From positions 248,001 to 312,000 of the forward strand of contig CANMVS010000004.1 of assembly GCA_947501445.1 (NCBI GenBank): DNA of 64,000 bases. Reading direction: 5' to 3'. Numbering within the stretch: the first letter of the stretch is position 1; every line of letters starts with the position of its first letter. The notes beneath the pieces are model-generated. The model saw only the letters and a list, made by a program, of their open reading frames with translations, did no database searches and was not told the DNA's origin. The position numbers were made by a program, and so were the translations under genes. Below are positions 54,038 through 61,094 of this stretch, piece by piece. This stretch comes from an uncultured Rhizobiaceae group bacterium. Its GTDB lineage: Bacteria > Pseudomonadota > Alphaproteobacteria > Rhizobiales > Rhizobiaceae.

Positions 54038-55798
54038 TTAGCTCGTTTGAGATCGCAGCCTCTGTGTCTGCGTTTGGTCGACTTTGCCGTCGGTAATGAC
54101 AACGCCATAGTGCGCACGCGCACCATCCTCGGTGAGCAGGCCATCGAGCACGTCATCCAGAACATCTTCAGACCGGCGCTTTTTGGGTTCCCCGTATCCG
54201 CCGCCGCAGGGGCCAAAGGCAATCAATCGGTCGCCTTTTGCCAATTGGCGATAGGGTATCTTGGAGGGTAATTCCTCGACGACATTGCCGCTGCGTACCA
54301 GTTGCACGTTTGCCGGTGAGCCGTCTTCACCACCAAGGAATCCCCAGGGTTTGAATTTTTGCCCGTCTCCCTCTATCGATACCGCGCCATCTTCAAGCAG
54401 TTCGAAACCGCGAATTGATCCAATGCCGCCCCGCCAGGTTCCGATGCCTGCCACATTTTCCCGAAGTTCGTAGTTGAGAACCCGCAGCGGGAGGTGGGCT
54501 TCAATGTCTTCGACCGGATTGTTACGGGTGTTGGCATAGAGCGTATCGACCGCATCCATGCCATCTTTGCCAAAGCGGCCTCCATAGCTGCCTTCCATAA
54601 TTTCCATATGAACCCACTGGCTACCGCCCGAGACGCCGCTGAAAGCCATGACGCGCAGGTTGCCGATGCCAGCGCTGACCTGTTCGGGAACTGCCGGTGC
54701 AATCGCCTTCATGATTGTGTCGGCCAGGGCATTGCCGGGGCAAAAGCGGGCGATGACAGGTGCCGGGAAAATCGGGTTGGCAAGGCAGCCCCTGGGCGCA
54801 TAAATGGTGATGGGTCGGGTCAATCCGCTGTTCTGCGGGATCGATCCATAGGTTTCACTGTCAAGCAGTATGGAACGCAGGGTCAGCCAGACGGCGCAAT
54901 CGACCGTACCAACCAGAGGCATGTTGATCGGCTTGTGTGTTGTTTGCGGCGCGGTGCCGGTCATATCAACATGAATTTCCGAACCTTTCACCGTCAGGGT
55001 TGCTTCGATCGGCAGGTCCTTCAGGCTGGGATCGTCGCTGTCGAGATATCCATCAATATGAGTGCGGGCATTGTAAGAGCCATCCGGTATGGACGAAATG
55101 GCATCGCGCATCAGGCGCTCTGAATAATCGAGCAGGTCCTCATAGGCATCGGTTACCGTCTGCAGGCCGTATTGATCGAGCAAGGCTGAATACCGCTCGG
55201 CACCAATGCGGGCGGCCGCGACCTGCGCTTCCATGTCACCAACCACCAGGTCTGCAATGCGGATGTTGCTGCGCAGGATCTGCCAAACAGGTTCGACCTT
55301 CTTGCCACCGTCGTAAACGCGGATAGCCTTGAACTGCAGGCCTTCGGCATAGGTGTCGACAGCGTCGACAATACCGCAGCTGCCCGGGGTCAGTGCGCCA
55401 ATGTCAAGATGGTGGGCGGTGGTGACAGAAAAGCCTGCCAGTTGACCGCCATGAAAGATTGGAACGGCGAAGCCAACATCCGGGCCGTGCGATGCACCCG
55501 CATAGGGATCATTGTGCATGAACACATCGCCGGGTCGAATTTCGTCACCGCGAAGATCGAGCTCTTTCAAAATACCTTCGATATAGCCTGGGATCGGGCC
55601 AGATTGCAGGGGTGTGCTCATGGTGCATTCGCATAGCTGCCGGCCTGTCGCATCGGTCAAGGCGGTGCCAAAATCCTCGGATTCGCGAATGATGCTGGAG
55701 TAACTCATGCGCATCAATTTGTGGCCCATCTCGATGGCTACATTCTCCAGCGCACCATGAATAACGGCAGCGAGAAACGGATCTACTCTGGTATTCAT
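54038..55798 (-). CDS. hyuB: Hydantoinase B / 5-oxoprolinase beta-type subunit
   Basis: A 586-residue HyuB-family protein. The conserved start (FLAAVIHGALENVAIEMGHK), DVFMHNDPYAGASHGPDV and the C-terminal GGGYGEPKKR are family marks. With HyuA it forms ATP-dependent enzymes opening cyclic amides: N-methylhydantoin, 5-oxoproline, or caprolactam-like rings. It overlaps hyuA by 4 bp and is followed after 39 bp by the binding-protein gene. Together with the M20 hydrolase, hydantoin or N-methylhydantoin is the more likely ring than 5-oxoproline, which would give glutamate directly without a carbamoyl hydrolase. Confidence 0.92.
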   Translation of the reverse strand: MNTRVDPFLAAVIHGALENVAIEMGHKLMRMSYSSIIRESEDFGTALTDATGRQLCECTMSTPLQSGPIPGYIEGILKELDLRGDEIRPGDVFMHNDPYAGASHGPDVGFAVPIFHGGQLAGFSVTTAHHLDIGALTPGSCGIVDAVDTYAEGLQFKAIRVYDGGKKVEPVWQILRSNIRIADLVVGDMEAQVAAARIGAERYSALLDQYGLQTVTDAYEDLLDYSERLMRDAISSIPDGSYNARTHIDGYLDSDDPSLKDLPIEATLTVKGSEIHVDMTGTAPQTTHKPINMPLVGTVDCAVWLTLRSILLDSETYGSIPQNSGLTRPITIYAPRGCLANPIFPAPVIARFCPGNALADTIMKAIAPAVPEQVSAGIGNLRVMAFSGVSGGSQWVHMEIMEGSYGGRFGKDGMDAVDTLYANTRNNPVEDIEAHLPLRVLNYELRENVAGIGTWRGGIGSIRGFELLEDGAVSIEGDGQKFKPWGFLGGEDGSPANVQLVRSGNVVEELPSKIPYRQLAKGDRLIAFGPCGGGYGEPKKRRSEDVLDDVLDGLLTEDGARAHYGVVITDGKVDQTQTQRLRSQTS

Positions 55799-57894
55799 GG
55801 CTGCTCACCTCCATTTACGCTGACATCGGACCCGACCCGCTCCAGCAATATGTTGCCGTATCCGTCCGCCGCAAAGGTCCAGTCGGGAGGTACAACAGTC
55901 GTGCTGTCTTTTTGAAGGATGATCGCCGGACCTTTGTGTCGTTGACCCGCTCCAAGATCAGTGCGTCGGTAGTAGGGGGTCTCGAATGTGTTCAAAGTGT
56001 CATTGACGCGAAAGATGCATTGGCCGGTTCCAACAGGTTCAGCATTTTTCAATGTGCCGTGTTGTGGTAATCTGGTTAGTTTTTCAACGTCCCCAAGACC
56101 ACGGATCTTGACGGTCACAATCTCAATCGGGCTTCTCTCAAATGCGTGACCATATTCCTTTCGGTGCTGGTCGTGGAATGCCTGCCATACTGTCTTAAGT
56201 GTCTCGTCGGTAACCGGTTCGTCGGGGAACTCGACCCTCAGCTCGTAGCCCTGGCCTACGTAACGAAGGTCGCCAATGCGTTGCAGACCAATCTTGTCAG
56301 AACCGATCCCGTCCTTGCTGAACAGGGTGCGAAGTTCCGTTTCCATGTCAGCAAACAGACCTTCCATGCGATTGCAATCAACGTTGCCCTTGATTTCAAA
56401 TGCGGTTCTGAGCGCGTCGTATTGAAGGTCGGTTGTCAACAAACCCATTGCAGATGTTATGCCTGGATGAGGTGGGATAAGCACCCGTTCGATGCCAAGT
56501 GCTGCTGCAACACCGGCTGCATGAAGAGGACCAGCGCCACCAAATCCGGCCAGGGTAAATGCACGCGGGTCAATGCCCTTTTGAACTGTGCGTGAACGAA
56601 TGGCATTGGCCATATTGCTGTTAAGCACCGTCAAAATACCCTCGGCGGTCTCTTCCATGTTTCGACCCAGCGTTTCAGCCAGCCCGTTGATGGCATTTTT
56701 GGCGGCCTGCAAATCGAGCTGCATATTGCCGCCAAGAAAGTCATCGACCAATAGTCTGCCAAGCACCAGATTTGCATCTGTGACGGTCGGCTTGTCGCCG
56801 CCCTTGGCATAGGCAGCGGGTCCCGGATCAGCGCCAGCGCTCTGCGGACCTACACGGAAAGCACCGCCCCGGTCCAAATGTGCGATTGATCCGCCGCCTG
56901 CACCGATGGTGTGTATGTCAATCATTGGCAGCAATACAGGAAAGCCAGCGATGCTGGCGCTGCGGGCGTCAGTTTCGGCAAATTGCCCATCTTGTACGAT
57001 CCCGATATCGGCGCTGGTACCGCCAATATCGAGCGTTATGAGTTTGGTCGCGTCAGCGTGCGCACCGACCCATGCGCCGCCCTTCACACCGGCGACCAGT
57101 CCGGACATTAGGGTCACGGCCGGCCGTTCGCGAACCAGGGCCGGTGTGGCGACGCCACCATTCGAGGCCATGATGCGTAATTCGCTGACGACACCCAAAT
57201 TGGTCAACGCGCGCTGCAGACTGTCTATGTAGTCGCGTACTTTTGGCCCGACAAACGCTGACATCGCGGCCGTTGTAAATCGCTCGTATTCACGAAATTG
57301 CGGAACAACGCCTGCTGAAGTGGTCACAAAAATATCCGGAAGTTCTTCGCGAATGATCTCTGCGGCGCGGCGTTCATGGGTCGGATTGACATAGGAAAAC
57401 AGAAAACCGACGACCACGGATTCAATCCCGTTGGCACCCAGCTCCCGTGCCGCAGTCCGCACACCGTCTTCATCAAGCGGTTGGAGTTCAATGCCGTCCG
57501 CATCCATGCGACAATCGACTGTCTTGCGGTGTCGGCGGCGTACCATCGGCCTGCTTTGCCGAGGCAGGTCTTGCATGATCGAGTAGTGCTGTTCTCTTTG
57601 ATGGCGACCAATATGCAGGATGTCGCGAAACCCGCTGTTGGTGACGAGACCCGTGCGTGCGCCTTTGTTTTCGAGCATTGCATTTGTTGCGACCGTGGTG
57701 CCGTGGAACACGCTGCCAATGTCGCCAGGCGATACATCCGACAATTCGCATATCTCGCGTATACCGGTGATGACCGCCTCTGCCGGGTTTGCGTTGGTTG
57801 AAGCAACCTTGTGTGTCGTTATCGATCCGCTGTGCAGATCAGCCAGAACCAGGTCCGTAAATGTTCCGCCGACATCAACACCGATTACAATCAT
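55795..57894 (-). CDS. hyuA: Hydantoinase A / 5-oxoprolinase alpha-type subunit
   Basis: A 699-residue HyuA-family protein with the actin-like ATPase fold. GVDVGGTFTDLVLAD at the N-terminus and LDIGGTSADIGIV near residue 295 are the phosphate loops, GAGGGSIAHLD and GGAGPLHA are conserved family motifs. It phosphorylates the ring oxygen during ATP-dependent opening of hydantoin-type rings. It is the first gene of the six-gene operon and is divergent from marR across 211 bp. Length is normal for the family. Confidence 0.92.
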   Translation of the reverse strand: MIVIGVDVGGTFTDLVLADLHSGSITTHKVASTNANPAEAVITGIREICELSDVSPGDIGSVFHGTTVATNAMLENKGARTGLVTNSGFRDILHIGRHQREQHYSIMQDLPRQSRPMVRRRHRKTVDCRMDADGIELQPLDEDGVRTAARELGANGIESVVVGFLFSYVNPTHERRAAEIIREELPDIFVTTSAGVVPQFREYERFTTAAMSAFVGPKVRDYIDSLQRALTNLGVVSELRIMASNGGVATPALVRERPAVTLMSGLVAGVKGGAWVGAHADATKLITLDIGGTSADIGIVQDGQFAETDARSASIAGFPVLLPMIDIHTIGAGGGSIAHLDRGGAFRVGPQSAGADPGPAAYAKGGDKPTVTDANLVLGRLLVDDFLGGNMQLDLQAAKNAINGLAETLGRNMEETAEGILTVLNSNMANAIRSRTVQKGIDPRAFTLAGFGGAGPLHAAGVAAALGIERVLIPPHPGITSAMGLLTTDLQYDALRTAFEIKGNVDCNRMEGLFADMETELRTLFSKDGIGSDKIGLQRIGDLRYVGQGYELRVEFPDEPVTDETLKTVWQAFHDQHRKEYGHAFERSPIEIVTVKIRGLGDVEKLTRLPQHGTLKNAEPVGTGQCIFRVNDTLNTFETPYYRRTDLGAGQRHKGPAIILQKDSTTVVPPDWTFAADGYGNILLERVGSDVSVNGGEQP

Positions 57895-58105
57895 GCAAAC
57901 TCTCCAAAAGCTCTAAAGACGCAGGCAAAAATGGCTGGATCGTCACGTTATAATAGCGATAGATTGATCCATTTGGATTTAATTTGCAATACCAGGGCGC
58001 ATTTTATATAAGTCGAGCGATAGGGTTACGGGATTGGAATATTCTCTACATGGTGTGTTAAATGAGCGAATCACACAGACTTAAATAAGAGAATCGAAGG
58101 CGCTT
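57895..58105. promoter_or_regulatory. Divergent hyuA/marR promoter region
   Basis: 211 bp, AT-rich around 57950-58090, with no gene. It should hold both promoters and the MarR operator. No convincing palindrome was found by eye. Confidence 0.4.
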
Positions 58106-58588
58106 ATGGTATTGAATTCAAAAGAAAAGCTTGACCAAATTTTCTCTCTGGAACTCAAGCATCTGATGGCGGTGAGTTATGTTGTTTTGTGTAACAACAT
58201 GGTAACGGACCGCTATATTGAAAAGAATTTTGGTATGCCGGTTCAGGCATGGTCCAGCCTTTTTGCCATCGAAACGTTCCCCGGAATAAAGGCAAAGGAA
58301 ATCAGAAAACTTTTCCCGCGTCCCCAGAACACGATTAGTCGAGCCATATCATTGTTGGAGGCGCGCGGTCTTGTGCGGCAGGAAGCTTCTCGCGAGGACG
58401 GACGTGAAAAGATGATTTTCATCACTTCAGCTGGCGAGGATGTGCTTGCAGAAATCCGGCAGGTATCATTCGACCGTCAATCAGAAATTTTTGCTCCGTT
58501 GAACAAGCAGGAACTGGAAACCTACTTCCGTCTTACGACAAAAATCGCCAAGGGACGGGCGCTTACAACTTCGGATATCATGATTTAG
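58106..58588 (+). CDS. MarR-family transcriptional regulator
   Basis: A 160-residue winged-helix protein. GIKAKEIRKLFPRPQNTISR is the recognition region, followed by the wing EASREDGREKMIFITSAGEDVL typical of MarR proteins. It is divergent from hyuA, so it likely controls the hydantoin operon, either as repressor released by the substrate or a product. It ends 147 bp before the imuA start. The ligand is unknown. Confidence 0.9.
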   Translation: MVLNSKEKLDQIFSLELKHLMAVSYVVLCNNMVTDRYIEKNFGMPVQAWSSLFAIETFPGIKAKEIRKLFPRPQNTISRAISLLEARGLVRQEASREDGREKMIFITSAGEDVLAEIRQVSFDRQSEIFAPLNKQELETYFRLTTKIAKGRALTTSDIMI

Positions 58589-58704
58589 TGGATGGTGGGC
58601 GCGACCTTTCCGGGATGAATTTCAATCAGATAGCATGATGGCACGCTATTTTGCCGGGCACTGCCTGTTAAATGTCCTTGACTCAAGCTGCTGTTTTTGG
58701 AATC

Positions 58705-58726
58705 TATAATAGAACAAAACAGGAAC
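58705..58726 (+). promoter_or_regulatory. imuA promoter -10 box with overlapping LexA (SOS) box
   Basis: TATAAT at 58705-58710 is followed at 58712-58726 by GAAC-AAAACAG-GAAC, the reverse complement form of the alphaproteobacterial LexA site GTTC-N7-GTTC. The box covers the expected start site, 10 bp before the imuA ATG, so LexA would block transcription until DNA damage. Confidence 0.82.
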
Positions 58727-58735
58727 ATATGGGCA

Positions 58736-59584
58736 ATGCAAGGCAACAATGCGCATCGGAAAATGGAAGCATTGCAGGGTGCTGTCGCGAAAATCGACAG
58801 GCGTCATGCTTCTTTCATGCGCCATGCCCAACTGCCACAACAGGGCAGCGACAGGGCCATTCGCTTTGATATTGCGGCCATTGATCATGTTTTCAAGGAT
58901 GGGTTTGCGGCTTTTGCCCTGCATGAGGTGCGCTGTTCGCTGACCCGTGACATTGGTGCGGCCAGCGGGTTTCTCATCGGGCTTCTGGCCGGATGTCTGC
59001 AGCACCGGCATGGCAGGATTGTATGGATTTGCGATCCGGCCTGCCATCTTGATGGCGGCCAGCTTTTTCCGGCTGGCCTGTCCATGTTCGGACTTGATCC
59101 GGCCCGGCTTGTCATGGTTCATCCTGCCGATTTCAAGGCAGCGCTGTGGGCCAGTGATGAAGCGGCAAACTGTAGCGATCTTGCAGGCATTGTCTTTCAG
59201 GTGAAAGGCAATCCGGCCAGCTTTGACATGACGGCGACACGCCGTCTCATGCTCAAGGCGCAACAAAACGGGCTTTTTGTTTCCATCCTGCGGCAGGGGG
59301 GCGATGAAGAAGCCAATGCGGCGGCAACACGCTGGCACGTGCGTGCACAGCCATCGGCTGCCGATCCGGAATTTGAAAGGGGTATTGGGCTTTTACGGCT
59401 GAATCTTGCCCTTGAACGCAACCGCAATGGTCAAACGGGGCATTGGATCATTGCATGGAACCAGCAAAAGAATGGTTTTGAACATGTCCCAACGGATTAT
59501 GTCGATCGCCCTGCCGTACCTTTCGACCGATCGGATGGCGCGCCGCAAATGGGGCAAGTCATGGCGTTTGAACGGGCGTCCTGA
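58736..59584 (+). CDS. imuA: ImuA, mutasome accessory protein (RecA/SulA-like)
   Basis: A 282-residue ImuA protein, a RecA-fold relative needed with ImuB and DnaE2 for damage-induced mutagenesis. FKDGFAAFALHEVRCS and SGFLIGLLAGCLQHRHGRIVWI are typical. The true Walker A lysine is lacking, as in the family. The ATG at 58736 is used; an ATG at 58729 is out of frame. It overlaps imuB by about 101 bp if imuB starts at 59484. A fragment of the same gene lies at 49012-49053. It is SOS-controlled through the LexA box just upstream. Confidence 0.9.
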   Translation: MQGNNAHRKMEALQGAVAKIDRRHASFMRHAQLPQQGSDRAIRFDIAAIDHVFKDGFAAFALHEVRCSLTRDIGAASGFLIGLLAGCLQHRHGRIVWICDPACHLDGGQLFPAGLSMFGLDPARLVMVHPADFKAALWASDEAANCSDLAGIVFQVKGNPASFDMTATRRLMLKAQQNGLFVSILRQGGDEEANAAATRWHVRAQPSAADPEFERGIGLLRLNLALERNRNGQTGHWIIAWNQQKNGFEHVPTDYVDRPAVPFDRSDGAPQMGQVMAFERAS

Positions 59585-61094
59585 AGCGCCGCCAATTGCC
59601 GCCATAGCGAAGGTTAAAAACGCCATACGCCTTGTTGCCGTGGATGGTTTCGGCCGTAAATCGGGTTTGCGTATTGACCAGACACTCAGTGATGCGCGGG
59701 CGCTGTTTCCCGATCTGGAGGTGTTTGAGCAGGATCGCGATGGCGACGGTGCGCTTCTGGCCACGATTGCAGCCTGGTGTGACCGCTACACCCCGCTTGT
59801 GGCACTGGAAACACTCAAGGGCGATATTGTTGGCGGTTGCCCGGGGCTTTTTCTCGATATATCCGGATGCGCCCATCTTTTTGGTGGTGAAGACGTGATG
59901 GCTGATGATGTGGTGTCGCGGTTGCGCGCAGGCGGCTTCATGGCAAAGGTTGCCATTGCGGATACGCCGGGTGCGGCCTGGGCCAATGCGCGCTACGGCA
60001 ACAAGCAGATCATTGCACCGCAGGCGCATAAAGCCGTTCTGCTTGATTTGCCGCTGGTCAGTCTGCGGCTTGATACGGCCACGCTTGATCTGCTGAGAAA
60101 ACTGGGGTTGCGCACGATCGGGTGTATTGCCGACCTGCCCCGCGCGCCCCTCGCCGCCCGTTTTGGCAATGGTCTTTTGCAGCGTCTTGATCAGGCGCTT
60201 GGACGGGAAGAGGAGGCAATCTCACCACGTGTCCCCGTTGCTGAACTGTCCAGTGAGCGTATTTTTGCCGACCCGATCGTATCGCAGGATGATATCGAAA
60301 GAACAATCGGACAATTGGCCGATAATCTGCGCCAGCGTTTTGATGAACGTCAGGTGGGTGCACGTCGGCTGGAGTTGAAGCTTTTTCGCGTTGATGGTCA
60401 TGTCGTATCCATTCAGGTGCGTTCGGCAAGCCCGGTCTATCATGCTGATCGCATTATCATGCTGTTTCGGGAGCGTATCGCCGGGTTTCATGATGATCTT
60501 GATGCCGGTTTCGGCTTTGACCTGTTGCGCCTGAACATTATGGAAAGTCAGGTCCGACAGAGCGAGCAGGCGGATTTTGCCGGCGGTAACGGGCCCGGCG
60601 AGGCCTTTGCCAGCCTTGTTGACAAGCTGGGTGCACGTCTTGGAACGGACAGGGTGCATCGTTTTGTTGCTGCCGATACGCATATTCCCGAACGTACATT
60701 TGGCCTTGTTGCCGAAGCATCTGCCCATGGTGCGGATACGGCGCAGGCAGCTTTGTGGCGCAGGCAGGATCCGGCTGACAGGGTGAACGGCCCGGCCGTT
60801 GTCACCCGTCCGGTTATCCTGTTTCAAAGGCCCGAGCCGGTAGAAGCCATTGCCGAGGTTCCTGATGGTCCGCCGATCCGGTTTCGCTGGCGTCGTACAC
60901 TTTACCGTATTGCGCGATCAGAAGGCCCTGAGCGTATTGCCTGTGAGTGGTGGCGCGACGGGCGCGGTGGCCATAGCCGTGACTACTTTCGTGTCGAGGA
61001 TGATCACGGCTACCGCTTCTGGATTTTTCGACAGGGGCTTTTTGAGCGCGAAACGGCCAATCCTCACTGGTTCATGCATGGGGTTTTCGCATGA
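59484..61094 (+). CDS. imuB: ImuB, inactive Y-family polymerase of the mutasome
   Basis: A 536-residue Y-family polymerase-like protein (DinB/ImpB/SamB fold). [20 protein letters not shown] is the usual start, with [18 protein letters not shown] in the palm region and an extended C-terminal domain ending [15 protein letters not shown]. ImuB lacks the catalytic carboxylates of active Y-polymerases and acts as a scaffold linking the beta clamp to DnaE2. The ATG at 59484 gives the family N-terminus; an ATG at 59499 would still include most of it. It overlaps imuA by about 101 bp and dnaE2 by 4 bp. Confidence 0.9.
   Translation: MSQRIMSIALPYLSTDRMARRKWGKSWRLNGRPEAPPIAAIAKVKNAIRLVAVDGFGRKSGLRIDQTLSDARALFPDLEVFEQDRDGDGALLATIAAWCDRYTPLVALETLKGDIVGGCPGLFLDISGCAHLFGGEDVMADDVVSRLRAGGFMAKVAIADTPGAAWANARYGNKQIIAPQAHKAVLLDLPLVSLRLDTATLDLLRKLGLRTIGCIADLPRAPLAARFGNGLLQRLDQALGREEEAISPRVPVAELSSERIFADPIVSQDDIERTIGQLADNLRQRFDERQVGARRLELKLFRVDGHVVSIQVRSASPVYHADRIIMLFRERIAGFHDDLDAGFGFDLLRLNIMESQVRQSEQADFAGGNGPGEAFASLVDKLGARLGTDRVHRFVAADTHIPERTFGLVAEASAHGADTAQAALWRRQDPADRVNGPAVVTRPVILFQRPEPVEAIAEVPDGPPIRFRWRRTLYRIARSEGPERIACEWWRDGRGGHSRDYFRVEDDHGYRFWIFRQGLFERETANPHWFMHGVFA

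Noticed and set aside
59406-59483. Longer ImuB start at 59406
   Set aside because: The extra residues lie deep within imuA and do not resemble the ImuB N-terminus, which begins near [12 protein letters not shown].
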